Source: Aptenodytes patagonicus (Eukaryota; Chordata; Aves; Sphenisciformes; Spheniscidae). Taken from it: 64,000 bases of DNA. The notes beneath the pieces were generated by a model. It did no database searches and had not been told where the DNA came from. It worked only from the letters and a program-made list of their open reading frames with translations. The stretch is from contig NC_134949.1 in assembly GCF_965638725.1 (NCBI RefSeq), forward strand, positions 55,084,151 through 55,148,150, written 5' to 3'. The stretch's first letter is position 1; the number at the start of each line of letters is the position of its first letter. The translations under genes and the position numbers were made by a program. Shown here in pieces: positions 40,121 through 53,199 of this stretch.

Positions 40121-40124
40121 GCAC

Positions 40125-40732
40125 GCTTGTGGCCCAGAAATCCCATCATATCCTGGGCTGCATAAAAAGCAGCCTGGCCAGGAGATCGAGGGACGTGATT
40201 CTCCCCTTCTACTTGGCTCTTGTGAGACCCCACCTGGAGTACTGCATCCAGCTCTGGGGTCTGCAGCACAAGGAAGACGTGGACTTGTTAGAGCGAGTCC
40301 AGAGGAGGGCCACAAAAATGGTCAGAGGGCTGGAACATCTCTCCCATGAAGAAAGGCTGAGAGCGCTGGGGTTGTTCAGCCTGGGGAAGAGGAGGCTCTG
40401 GGGAGACTTTATGGCAGCCTTTCAATATAGAAAGATGAAGAGAGAATTTTTGCCAAGGCAGGTAAGAAGACAGGTGACAGGACAAAGGGCAACTGTTTTA
40501 AAGTAAAAGAGGGTAGATTCAGACTGGACATGAGGAAGAACTTTTTTTACAATCAGGGTGGTGGGATGCTGGACCAGGTTGCCCAGAGAAGTTGTGGATG
40601 CCTCAATCCCTGGAATTGTTCAAAATCAGGTTGGACGGGGCTTTGATCTAGTGAAAGATGTCCCTGACCACAGCAGGGGGTTGGACTAGATGATTTTTGA
40701 TGGTCCCTTCCAACCCAAACCATTCTATGATT
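40125..40732 (+). mobile_element. CR1 LINE fragment, 3' end
   Basis: Carries the C-terminal end of the CR1 reverse-transcriptase frame ([19 protein letters not shown], then [18 protein letters not shown]) with frame breaks, then the CR1 3' region ending CCATTCTATGATT. Heavily 5' truncated, as is usual for CR1, and no longer coding. Confidence 0.93.
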
Positions 40733-40739
40733 GCGATCC

Positions 40740-42060
40740 TCTGACACACACATATGCAGGGATCTGTTCTGGAAACTAAATATAGAAGACTTGTGCATGT
40801 TAAAACACAGTTTTTATATCATCACAGTTCTTCAAGAAGAGAAGTATAAGTGCTAGGAGATGTGTAGCTGCAGCTGATGAGGATCAATAAAACAGCATAA
40901 TAAAAACATTACAGCTCTAAACATATACACTTGCAAACAAAGCCCTTAGGCACAGATGCTGTCACCGTATCAGAACAGTCTGGTGCTCCAGACAGCTCTT
41001 TTCCTTTATGTTTCTCTCCACAAATGATCCCTGATGTCCCACTTTGGCCATGATACAATCCTACCTAAAAAGCCTCTCTGCTACAGCTTGGGAATGGGGT
41101 GGGGAGGAGAGGTGCAGGGGGTAGTATCTTGCTATAGGTGTATTTTTCTTCCTCCAGGCCCAGAGCATTTCTCCTTCTCCCCAGAGGATGGAGAGGACAG
41201 AGATGCTGCACAGGTGGGAGCTACGGCCCCAGTGCAGCATGCTGCAGACCATTAGGTAGAGTTTCTGGGAACATCCTAGCAAGAAGAATCAGCTAGACAG
41301 TCTTTCTCATAATTTATAACAGTGAATCTAAAGAGCTTTAACATTGTGCTCTTAGGTGATACTTGCGCCAACAATGTAGAAGACTAATTCAAATGATATT
41401 GCTTGCCATCAACTGATGTAGCAAGAGGAATAGCTATGCATAGTGAGGGAATTTAAGTGGCAAGTTTAAAAATTCCACTTAAAACAGGAACATACCAGAG
41501 CTGCAAGGAGTTTCTTTTGAATGGAAAGATGCTACATTGTTGTGTTACAATGCAGGTCTGACTAAAGTTCTAGATCAAAATGAGCCATTTCCCCTAAAGC
41601 GTTTCTCATTTTATTTCTAAATAAAGTCACAAGGAAACTTTATACCTTTTAAAGAACAAAGGCCACAAAGGAAGCCTTTCTTCATTCTTAGACATCGTTA
41701 TATAGGTTTGGGATGGTCTCCTATTTATTTTCATGCTGCAGTTTTTTTCCACTCCCCCCTCAGTCTTTTAGCCACCCGCTCCATATTTCACACCGTAAGT
41801 AGCCTGTAATGTCATGAAAGTTGAGCAGATTTAATATTAAGAGCAAGCGTTTTACCAATCCTGTTACAAGAAAGACGCAAAAGAATCAATAAATCACTAC
41901 AAATATAATTACTGCTTTCTTATGAAAAAGGGTGTGTTAGAAAGCAAATGTATCACCCCTCTCAGGTAGGAAGCAAAGGCTTTAAGACATTGCCACAGAG
42001 CATGCTTTTAGCTCCATAACAGCAGCAGCAAATAAGAAACACTTAGCACCAAAGAGCTTT
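40740..42060. other. Intergenic, no gene seen
   Basis: Unique sequence with short frames only. Confidence 0.5.
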
Positions 42061-42100
42061 TGTAAAAAAGGCAATACAACTCTTTTGTGAGTGTGTGGGT

Positions 42101-42116
42101 GGCTCTGAAAAGAGCC
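42101..42116 (-). promoter_or_regulatory. Histone mRNA 3' stem-loop (H2A)
   Basis: Minus strand GGCTCTTTTCAGAGCC preceded by CCCAAA and followed by ACCCACA; HDE-like ACAAAAGAG about 13 nt downstream. Confidence 0.97.
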
Positions 42117-42169
42117 TTTGGGTTATAATGTTACGTTGTGGAAAATCTGAGCAGCTTTGCTCGCTGAGC

Positions 42170-42613
<444 letters not shown>

Positions 42614-42639
42614 TCATACTGACGCAACGCCTCTTCCCG

Positions 42640-43269
<630 letters not shown>

Positions 43270-43308
43270 GCTGCCTCCGTGTCCTGAGTCAGACCTGCTC
43301 GACCCAAA

Positions 43309-43324
43309 GGCTCTTTTAAGAGCC
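43309..43324 (+). promoter_or_regulatory. Histone mRNA 3' stem-loop (H2B)
   Basis: GGCTCTTTTAAGAGCC preceded by ACCCAAA, followed by ACCTACA; HDE-like GAAAGAGCTTT about 15 nt downstream. Confidence 0.97.
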
Positions 43325-43349
43325 ACCTACATACTCCATGAAAGAGCTT

Positions 43350-43900
43350 TAACACAGGAGTTTCTCGGTCTTTTTAGGTGTGAAAACGTACTTAAATACT
43401 GAAATGCTGAATAGAACTTGAAATAAATCTTGCTAAATCACAGTTATCAGAGCTTGCAATAATTAAGGATCTGTGTCTGAAATTCTTGATGAGTATTTTA
43501 CAGCTTCAAGCAAATTGAAATGTGTTAACTTTCGTAAGTGCTAACATTCAAATACTCAATTTTCTAATAAATGTAAGCAGTTTTGTTATGCTTGATCAGC
43601 AGAGATATGAGATGTGGTACATTATACTACATCTTCCATGATAAATTAATTCACATAGCTTCCAATAGATAAACACACCCGTCCCAAAAAATGAAGATGA
43701 GGGGAAAATCAAAGACCCTAATCACTTTTTTTGCATAGCTGTCTCAGGGTAGTCTAAGCTTAAAATAATTCCCTTCTGTATGAGAAGACAGGAAGCAGCC
43801 TTGTAGATCGGAAGACAAGGACAAGGCGACCAGAAGAAGCCACGACACCTCTAAGGCGGGGTAGACGCTTTGGGAGGATGGGCTGTCCGGGGACGCGTGG
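43350..43900. other. Intergenic, no gene seen
   Basis: AT-rich, becoming GC-rich after 43820. Confidence 0.5.
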
Positions 43901-43967
43901 ACCCGGGATCACCGGCAAGCGCGGAGCCAGCGCGGGCAGCGCTCCGTGTTGCGGCAGCAGCGCGGGC

Positions 43968-44023
43968 TTTTCGAAATTTTCCCGTCGCCCAATAAGAGGC
44001 TGCGGCTTCTCCCATCAGCCAAT
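43968..44023 (+). promoter_or_regulatory. Orphan H3-type promoter
   Basis: TTTTCGAAA (43968-43976), CCAAT (43989-43993) and CCAAT (44019-44023) sit in sequence that aligns with the H3 promoter at 24011-24070, including the GCGGGCTTTTC lead-in and CAGCCAATCACA. The first step is 21 bp, exactly as at 24 kb. The TATA box expected near 44041 and the H3 coding sequence are absent. Confidence 0.7.
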
Positions 44024-44039
44024 CACAACCGGCCGCTGG

Positions 44040-44700
44040 CTGAGCTCCCGGAGCCACCGGTGCTGCGGAGAGCTCCGCGCCGCTCTGCCTCTGCGCTCCT
44101 ACCGGGCTCAGAAGCCCCGGGCACAAAGCGCCCTGCCTGCAGCCGCTCGGGACAGCTGCCCGGCAGAGCTCTGGCTGCACCGCCAACAGGCCGGCAGGGT
44201 GCGGAAGAGGACCGCTGGTAGCTCCACCCGCCTCCCGCCCCGGCAAACTCCTTCCCAAAAAGCAGGTCAGTGAAATCACGCAGAAATTGAGACGTGCCCC
44301 ACGACAGCGCTGCCAAGCGGAAAGGTCATTGCCAAGGAAGTGGAGGAGCCGTGCTGACGGGTCCCGGCTACGGTCACTAAGAGGCGTGGCAGTCGCACCC
44401 AGGCCGTTAGGAACCGAGCTGGTTAAAGCACCGAAACCTCCGCGCCCCGGAGCGCTACCCGCCCTAAGCAGTCCCTTTAACACGTACACCCTCTTGCGGT
44501 GCTCAAAAAAAGTCAGCCTTTAGAAATGTTTTCGCAGGGAATGTACACTTTATTTTTCCAAGTCTTTGCGTAACCACGGCCGGAAGTTTAGCGTCCCATC
44601 CACTCCACAGACGAACGTCCCACACGGATAGTGGCGTGTGGTTAGCTCTGCTGCAGGCACGGAGCTCGGTGATGGAGTGTATCAGCCCTTTCTGGGACAA
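44040..44700. other. GC-rich sequence without a recognised gene
   Basis: Follows the orphan H3 promoter. A possible splice donor CAG|GTCAGT lies near 44263. Frames of up to 212 codons cover this area on both strands, but none resembles a known protein; H3 sequence was looked for and not found. Confidence 0.45.
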
Positions 44701-44708
44701 CAGTGGGT

Positions 44709-44724
44709 GGCTCTTAAAAGAGCC
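44709..44724 (-). promoter_or_regulatory. Histone mRNA 3' stem-loop (H1)
   Basis: Minus strand GGCTCTTTTAAGAGCC between CCCAAC and ACCCAC; HDE-like AGAAAGGGCTG about 15 nt downstream. Confidence 0.96.
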
Positions 44725-44754
44725 GTTGGGTTTAAGTATTTCCACTTCAACACT

Positions 44755-45420
44755 TCACTTCTTGGGCGCCGCCTTCTTCGCCTTGGCCGCTTTCGGCTTG
44801 GCCGCCTTGGGCTTGGCTGCTTTGGGCTTCACCGCCTTCGCCTTGGCCGGGCTCTTCGCTGCCGCCGCCGCCTTTTTGGGCTTAGCAGCCTTAGTCGCTT
44901 TCTTGGGGCTCTTGGCCGCTTTCTTGGCCGCGGCGGCCGCCGGCTTCTTGGCTTTCTTGGGGCTCTTCTTCACCGCCGCCGCCTTCTTGGGCTTCTTGGC
45001 GGCGCTGGCGGGCTTCTTGGCCGCCGGCTTCTTGGGCTTGGCCGCGGCCGCCCGCTTCTTGGGGGCTTTTTCCTTCACTTCTCCTGGCTTCTTGCTGAGC
45101 CGGAAGGAGCCGGAGGCGCCGGTGCCCTTGGTCTGCACCAGGGTGCCCTTGCTGACGAGACTCTTGAGCCCCAGCTTGATGCGGCTGTTGTTCTTCTCCA
45201 CATCGTAGCCGCCGGCGGCCAGCGCCTTCTTGAGCGCGGCGAGGGAGAGCCCCTTGCGCTCCTTGGAGGCGGACACGGCCTTGGTGATCAGCTCGGTGAC
45301 GCTGGGGCCCGCGGGCCTGCGGGCTTTGGAGCCGCCCGCCGCTTTCTTCGGTTTCTTGGCGGCGGCCTTGGCGGCGGGGGCCGCGACAGCGGGAGCGGCG
45401 GCGGGAGCGGTCTCCGACAT
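44755..45420 (-). CDS. H1: Linker histone H1
   Basis: 221-residue H1 that binds linker DNA at the nucleosome entry/exit site. An Ala-Pro-rich N-terminal tail (1-37) leads into the winged-helix globular domain (about 38-111, [20 protein letters not shown] to [13 protein letters not shown]). A 110-residue Lys/Ala/Pro C-terminal tail follows, with SPKK and SPAK motifs (Cdk-type sites) and repeated AKPKA units near the end. The length is normal for avian H1. The stop TGA is at 44755-44757 and the start is the complement of 45418-45420. Intronless. The tail repeats may vary between individuals. It is the only intact H1 in the window. Confidence 0.98.
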   Translation of the reverse strand: MSETAPAAAPAVAAPAAKAAAKKPKKAAGGSKARRPAGPSVTELITKAVSASKERKGLSLAALKKALAAGGYDVEKNNSRIKLGLKSLVSKGTLVQTKGTGASGSFRLSKKPGEVKEKAPKKRAAAAKPKKPAAKKPASAAKKPKKAAAVKKSPKKAKKPAAAAAKKAAKSPKKATKAAKPKKAAAAAKSPAKAKAVKPKAAKPKAAKPKAAKAKKAAPKK

Positions 45421-45482
45421 CGCTGCAGAGACTTCTTCCTAATCAAAAGAAAGTAATTGGGCTACAGTAACCCCGATGCCTG

Positions 45483-45576
45483 AATTTATAGCGAAGCGGT
45501 GATCTGTGATTGGTGCTTTGCAGAGCCCGCCTAACTGTTAGCCAGGAAGAGCTTTTCGTCCTCCGAGTCTGTGTTT
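45483..45576 (-). promoter_or_regulatory. H1 promoter
   Basis: Minus strand: AAACACA box (45570-45576), CCAAT (45509-45513), TATAAATT (45483-45490). Typical H1 order. Confidence 0.85.
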
Positions 45577-45599
45577 CTTCGGAGTTATAAATTCATATT

Positions 45600-48500
45600 T
45601 TTTGTAAAATGCGTGCCACGAAATCACCCCCGTTTCTTCGGAGAGTGAAGAGAAGACGGTGGACTTCCATTTGGGGGAGTTTCTTGCTGTTGGGACCCCA
45701 GATGAGAGAGAAAAGATGTGTTTAACCTCGCGTTGTGAAGCCAGAGAGACCCCGGGAACGGCAAACTTTTGTTTTTCCTTCTAAATTAAAATAAAACCCG
45801 TAGATAAAAAGTCTCCCCCGTAATGCAGGCTTATTCTTTAGGGGGTTTTCTCCAGATTAGGATAGAAACCGAGGGGGCAGCTTCAGTACTTTTGTCGTAA
45901 ATTGATTTCAAAGAGAAGGAAGTAACACAATTTCATGGCTGAGCTTTGAATATGGATAAAGATTCGGCTCCCTTAACCACATCTTTAACTATTAAGGACA
46001 CGGTATTTCTACAGAATTTCGTGTTTTGGGAAAGTAAGAGACCTTCAGAGGAATATATATACTGTTGAAAAGCGTCTGCAACTTGCCAGGGCTCTGCATT
46101 TTTTGTGGTGTTCTGTAAGTGAATAGCAAGATTTTGATATTTTTACAAATAGTTTCTGTTTATAAAATGAAGCTGTCAATGCCTCTTTAATGCATATAAA
46201 TTCCGGATAAACTGCTAGTTTAACGCTTTCTCAGTTACAGTAGTGTATACTATTATTCTTTAAGACTTACAGAAGTCAGAAGCAGACTTGTAGGGGGAAA
46301 ATATCAAACAGGTATAGATAGACTAATACGTATTGGATGCTACTTAAACGTTAATGGAGCCAGCTGAAGCCTCGGTTCTCCCCAAATAAATTAAATAATG
46401 TGGAAATCTGGCCTACATAAACAGAATGCTTCAGCCTCAATATTACCTGAAATATTTGGACACAGACTGTTGGGTTTTTTTCTTTTTTTTTCAAAGGTTT
46501 CATAAAACCTGCCATTCTCCTCTTTAAAGGGAAAGGAAAACACTTGCCAGTTTAGGTTTTCATCCAAATCCTCAGAATATTGAAATAATTTTCAGACAAT
46601 CCTCATAAATCAGAATCAGCTTTAATTATTATGATCCCACTTAATTATTAAGTCTCACAAAGTGACAACAGAAATTAATTAAATTTTTTAAGGACTGCTA
46701 CGAATTGTTTGGGATAATTTTTGATTAAATCAGAAGACAAAAGCCTCGATTTGCTTCTATTTAAAAAGCAGCAGATTTTTTTTCCTTGGTTGAAAAGAAC
46801 AAATTAAGCCCAAACCTAATATTTTACCCCATTGTACCTTGTAAGAACTTGTCATGCAGAATGTCAGTGGGCTATTTTAGCAAAGGAGCATCTCTTCTAA
46901 CACAGATGAATTTGAGATTCTAGAAGACAAGTAGTATGTTGCAAAAGGCCGTGACATTTATTTTCATACATTAAATGTTGAAGACACAATTAAGTTATAC
47001 TTAATAGTAAGTAGTTTTAACCGAAATGAGATAGATTAAAATGGCAAGGATAAATGAGATACATTAGAATAACAAAAGTGAAAACAATGACCTGTCACTT
47101 TTTCGTATTCTCTTTTAGATCTATTTTTATTTTGTTGTGTCTGTATGCAGGCCAGCTAACAAATACTTTGCAGGAGAGAAGGAGAGGAAGGGAAAAGCAG
47201 AGAGAGGGAAAAATTAGGCTTTTCAGTACCCTTTTTTACTTTTCAGTAAAAAACAGACTGAAAGGCATGCTGAAGTTGGCTGTAAAATCTGCCTCGCTTC
47301 TCGTGAACGTGGTGACGTTCCCACATAAGCAACTAGACCAAATCCACAGTAGCCATAGAGTTTGAGAGCTCAGGCTGGTAACTCAAATGAGCAGTAGGAA
47401 TATTTTTCTGAGAGGTAAAAAGGTAGCAAAATGAGGGCATTATGCTTATTTCCAGGTTAAGTGGATGGAGACGGGCATAGAGCAGAATCAGACTGTAAGT
47501 GATACAAAAGACAGAGCCGGGAAGGGCTGTCAGCTATCCGGGTCTGTTTAATGTCACGCACATTCTTCTGGGAATAAGGACTGAAAGAAGCTTAATGTAC
47601 CTTAATCTCTGTAGCTTTGACGATTTAGTGTTAGATCTCTACAAATCTAGTTTGTTACATTTGAAACTGGTCAGGAAGCTGGGAGCAACTGGGAGTGGGC
47701 AGTAACCGCTGGTGCAAGGGTGCAGCTGTAGCCCCAGGGGTGGGTCCTCTTCACCAGCTCCATCCCTCCTATCCACACATTTGGGCAAGTTTCCCTTCAA
47801 GCTCGCTCTTTGTAAACCTGTTCTCAGTCCACCAGGAGAGGAGAGATTTCCTTCCCCTCCCCCATAAGCAGGCTGCAGGTTAGAGATAAAGACAGGAGGT
47901 AGAAAGAGATGGGAGAAGACCTCTCAGATCTTGCTCCCTAAGTAGTGGCAGTCACTTGAACTCCATCCACAGCACATAGGGATTGCTGTCCCTACTCTGT
48001 GACAAGTTTTAAAGGGACAATATCGTCTGTGTTTTTGTAAGGAAAGCAGATGAAGAAGGTACTGATCAGAGGATTTCAAGGAGCAGATTTAGGACTTCTC
48101 CTACTTTTAGTTCTGGATGGGTCCCTGTAAATTTGCATGTCTTTTAAAGAGTTCCCTGCTCCAGGTGCTGGCTATTTTGAGTTGCACTTCTGAAGTTCTT
48201 TGCTTTTCCCTAATAGTCTGAGACACTGGAAAACTTGGCAGCTGGCCTCCAGCATTATGTGTCAACATCCTTTATTATACCTATTCCTCAACCATCAAAC
48301 TGGCCCTGTTCTGCACAGCGCATTTTTCCTGGCCTACTTCTGAGCTGTGAGAATTTTCCTGGTCTTACAAATCATTTCTGCAAAAGGAGATCTTTTTTTT
48401 GAAGAGATGGGCTTTAGAGATATGAGGTGGTGTGAAAAGAGAGACTTTTCTAGGGTTATTTCCCGCCCTGGCCCCAGCAATGACATTTCCTACTTAATTG

Positions 48501-49770
48501 GATAAAATCAACTTGTCAGAAGCTCTGAACAATTTTCAGGTTTGCATTGCTGGAAGTAGCTGTTAAATGCAACACTGGACCAAAATAACAAGTCTCAGTT
48601 TTTAGAGAGACCAATCACTATCTACCTTACAAATAGCATTGATATTGCCCTGGGTGTTTTACAGATAAGAGAAAAAGACAAAGCAAAGCAAGCATCCCAC
48701 CACATAACTTAGCGAATCAGCGGTAGAGTATGGAACAGTTTTTCAACCTGGCAGAGAAATTTCCTTACTGCCAAGCAACATTACTTGAAAAAAAAGGTTT
48801 GAGAGTGAGCTGGTAATAAAAATTGTTTGCAGTTTCCATGTGAAGAGACAAATATTTAAATATGACTCCTTTTATACTGAATTTCAATCAAACAGCAAAG
48901 ATTGACAGTTCTCCTGTTTTTCCTTTCCAAGCACCCTGTCCAAATGCAGGCTCTGTTTATCTCCTACTCAGGACCTCAAACCAATTTCTTATGCCTCCTT
49001 AAAATGTATACCCTTACTTCCCCAAAACAGAACCTCATTTCCATGCATCATCACACAACATACCCTGGCTTCCTTCCTTGCCTAGCAGTATAGGTGCTAG
49101 TGCAGATTACAGAAGATCCTACAAAGTGCCAGTGCATTTTCCAATGCAAGGATCTTCAAAACAAAAATAGTTCACATATAACATAAGAAGTCATTCCTAA
49201 AACTGTATAGCAGAGAAAACACTTGATTTTTTTCTTATCAAGACAGAAGCTCCACATGGAGGAGAAACAGATTAGATATTAGACAAATAGAGGCAGATTA
49301 GACATTCAGACTGCAGGAGGAGAACAATCCAGATAAGCTGATTAGCCAAATTTAGCTGAAAGCCTACACTCATTTAATTACAATTACTGTTGTTAGCATG
49401 GTGAAGACCCAGAGAAATTATGAACTTTTAACTGAAGCACGCTATCTTCTTGACAAAGAATGATTTTGCAGACTTTCAAGTAATCACTCTCAATATTAAT
49501 AATAAAAACACCATACCAAGATCAAAAGGCATTAGGCAAGTCTCTGGCATGCTGCAACTATATTGACAATACTGATTCAGCAATTTCAAAGTTTATATAG
49601 TAAGGAAGAGTTAAGATGTCAAAGGGCTGTTAGTGGTAAAGAAACCTGTATCCTTTTAGATATATACTTCAACCAAGCTAACAAAAATATACTGACAGAT
49701 ATTTCAGTGTTAGGGCAATCACATCTCCTAAAAAAAAGTATCTTGCCTTCTAATCTAATACCTAATGCTA
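45600..49770. other. Intergenic, AT-rich, no gene seen
   Basis: Short frames only; no stem-loop or recognised repeat. Confidence 0.5.
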
Positions 49771-49783
49771 TAGGTCCTACCCC

Positions 49784-50171
49784 CGTGCTCAAAGAAGGGT
49801 CAGCTAGAGTAGGGAGAGGCTACAACCTCTCTGGGCAGCCTGTTCCAAAAAATTCTTTCTTATGTTTAAGTAGAATTTCCTGTGTTTCGGTTTGTGCCCA
49901 TCACTGTCCTGGGCAGTACTGAGAAGGCTCTGGTTCTGTCTCCTGTATTCCCCCCATCAGGTATCTGAACACATGGATAAGACTCCTCTGAGCCTTCTCT
50001 TCTTTCGAGTGAACAGTTTCAGCTCTTTCATCCTCTCCTCATATGAGAGATGCTCCAGTCCCTTAATCATCTTTGTGGCCCTTCACTGGTCTCACTCCAG
50101 TTTCCATGTCTGTTGCACTGGGGAGCCCACAGCTGGACACAGCACTCCAGATGGGTCTCACAAGTGCTGAT
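49784..50171 (-). mobile_element. CR1 LINE fragment, diverged
   Basis: The plus strand reads the complement of CR1 3' sequence (CTCTGGGCAGCCTGTTCC near 49829; a stretch about tumbling CCTCTCCTCATATGAGAG near 50032; CAGCACTCCAGATG near 50140). No intact frame. Confidence 0.8.
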
Positions 50172-50174
50172 TGG

Positions 50175-51740
50175 AGGGAAACACTCATTTCCCTCAGTAC
50201 TATTTTGCAAATAATACTTCTCCAGGTTAATTTGTGAAACCTATGTACAGATTAACCCTGAATGGCACTCCTGCCACTTTTGGAATTTTGGTAGTTAAAT
50301 AAAGGTAGCTTCAAAAAACGTTACCTCTCACACAGTCCTTAGTGCCCAGGTTTGTCAAGGCCAGTTTGAGCTACCTTGATTTGGTTCAGTGATCATGTTG
50401 TCCATGACTGTAGGACTTGTTAAGGCTAGTTGGAGTCTCAGCAAAACTGCCACTTTAAAAAAAATCCCTACATTCTGGGGTGATCAAAAGGTGGGGAGAA
50501 GTCACTCTCCTGCCTGCCATAACTGTTAAATGTTTGCTAGCCAGTAAAAAAGAAGGGCTGTGCATTTTAATGAATCAGCCTCAAAATCTCCTTGTCTGTC
50601 CAGAAAATGACAGCCTAAAGCATCAAAATATTCCTTCCAGCTTCTGAAAGCCTGTGGATCAGAGATCCTCTTGTAGCCAAGTTTTACTTCGCTCCACCCA
50701 TCTCTGGGACTGAGAATTATCAGTAGTAGTAGCAGTAGTATTAAACATCAGAATCCCGGTTATGAACAGGATTTTGTTCTACTGAGTTATGTAGACTATA
50801 AATTTTGTATTGTTTTCAGTTGAGGAAAAAGAGGAAGCAGGTAAATATAGAAAGACAAAGAAATACTAGGGACCCTCATGCAAAAGCATGGAAATGTAAT
50901 CCTACCTGTAACTCTCACTGAGTGCCTGGAAAAAATTGAAATGTGGTATCTGAACCTATGTCATGTGCTGTCTATTCTCCCAGGTGCACAACACAGACAA
51001 ATGACAATTCTTTTTTTGTGAGTCAGTTTGCAAATACTGATTCAGTCAGAGATGGAAATTGAAACTGGGCCATCAATATAGAAAATCTACGTCCTACCCC
51101 TTCAGTGGCACTCAGGATGTACGTGTTATTAGATGCCATTTCCTAAGCTATCAAAGGTAGTTCTAGCCCTTCATGCTGAGTGAAGGGAAATAGGATGCTG
51201 TGATAATACGCAGTAGACCCAGCTCTGCACCCAGCCTATGCAGCCACTCTGTTACTCTTAAGGTATGTGAAGAATATGGGCAAGAACTAACCACATGATA
51301 AGGCATTCTGGGTTACAGATTTATGCATTGCTCAGGTTTACAGACTCAGTACACCCTGGGGAAGGACTATCTCATTGATACCGAGTTGTACTAATTACCA
51401 GCTCAGACAAATTTGAGGAAGATATGAATAAAAACAAGAATTTACAGTACTCAAAACAGACATCAGTTTGTAAGACATAAGGCAAGAAATTAAAACCATG
51501 TTTAACTGTCTTGCTCCAAAATCAATTTTAGAAAGAGTCTCAGTAGAGGATGCAATGTTTCCCTAGAGTTGGCTGATATACTGCAGATTTTCTCTCTGTT
51601 TCATTTCATTTCATTTTAGAAAAATATTAGAAGTGAAACTAATGATCAGGGAAACTTGGTCTAGCACAAACCCTGCCCCCCACTCCCCCAGGGTAGAAAG
51701 TTATATTTAAATGTTTAGATTGTCAACTATGAAATCAAAA
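50175..51740. other. Intergenic, no gene seen
   Basis: Unique-looking sequence. No frame of interest. Confidence 0.45.
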
Positions 51741-51744
51741 TGCT

Positions 51745-53190
51745 GTGTCAAACAGAGTTCTGCAAGGATCAGTCCTAGGCCTGGTATAATTTTATTTATG
51801 ATCTGAATTATAGTCTACATGGTGTGTATAGAAGTGGTATGGGTACCAACAAGCAAAGAAATGCTAGAATGATGGAGGAAAGTTTATGTTTTGAAAAATG
51901 CCTGATAAATTGGAGACACTGCCTTCAAAAATGTGTAAGATACTTCACCTGGAAAGAAATATATCAGTTTTATAAATATTGGACAGTAGCAGTTGACTAG
52001 CACCTGATTACATCTGGATTTTCAAGTTATAGTTACAAGTTGACAATGAATCAACAATAGTATGTTACCAGGTATTAGGAAAGGAACACAATGACAACAT
52101 CTACAAGATAGATGAAGATCTTCCTCTGTAGTCAGGAATGGTATAGTCTCACTTGGAGTTTCAGGCCTAGTTTTTAGTACTGAACTTCAGGTAACGAGAG
52201 GCAAACATTAAGAGAATACACAGAAGAGAGCAACAGTAATTATCACAGGCCTAAGAACTATTCCCTAATGGAAAGGTACATACTGTTGGAGTTCCCTGAC
52301 TAAAAAAGGAGGCTGCAAAACTGAAGTTTCTTCTCAAACACTTAAAACATGAAGAGGAAGGAAGTCATCTTTCCTCTGTATACATTGTAGGAAATAAAAA
52401 AACTAGTGTTCTTCGCTGCAGCAGGTTAGCAGTAAGGAAATAATTTCTAATATGGAGTAGAGTGACACACTAGAAAATGTTACTTGGGAAGATAGCAGGG
52501 TCTCCAAGAATCACTGGGACTCAGTAACTATCAGAAATAAAATGTGTTCAGTTGACTCCTGATGATGGGTGGAGGGCAACAAAAATTGCTGATGTCTAGG
52601 TACTGGTAATTATCACAGAATTATAGACTAGAGAGTATCTGTGTGGACAAAGGAGGAGTGCTGGATGCAATACACTTGGCATTTAGTAATATTTTTTGAA
52701 CCATCTCCCATAGCATTTTCATTTGGTATCTGAGAGAGTTCGGGCAGGATCAGCAGGCTGTTAGATGTTTGAAAATTGTCTGTAGCACAATTTAGTCAAA
52801 GGGCTGTAGTTAGCAACTTAGTGTCTATGGGCAACTAGTAAAGAAAAGAATGCCCCAGGGCTGAATACTTGATATTATTTGATGTTTTCTGCAACGACCT
52901 GGATGATAAGAGAGAATGTACCCTTAGCATGTGTGGCTGACACTAAGTTAGGGAAGGTAGACAGAGCCAAAAGTAAGACATTCAATTAAAAGGGACTTTA
53001 ATAAACTTGAGGTATGGGCCAAAAGAAATCTTGTGCAGTTTGTCAAAGAGAAGTGCAAAGTTCTGCACATGAAGCAGAACAGCTACTTGCATCAGCATGG
53101 GCTGGAAAATGACTGGTCTGACGTGAACAGAACCTGAGGGTTGTGGTGGCTTTCTCAACTGCTGGATCCTTAAAAGCAAGCTCGCTGCTG
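51745..53190 (+). mobile_element. Ancient CR1 LINE remnant
   Basis: Weak but recognisable CR1 phrases in plus orientation: CAAGGATCAGTCCTAGGCCT near 51766, CAACGACCTGGATGATAAG near 52892, and AAGTGCAAAGTTCTGCACAT near 53051, with TGGGCCAA and CATGGGCTGG nearby. Much more decayed than the copies at 40 kb and 58 kb. Boundaries are approximate, and the middle part is uncertain. Confidence 0.6.
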
Positions 53191-53199
53191 TGTCCAGAG

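Noticed and set aside
43878-44489. Frames of 131 (+) and 212 (-) codons beside the H1 gene as possible proteins or an H3 pseudogene
   Set aside because: Composition-driven frames. I compared the area with the H3 coding sequence and found no convincing match.
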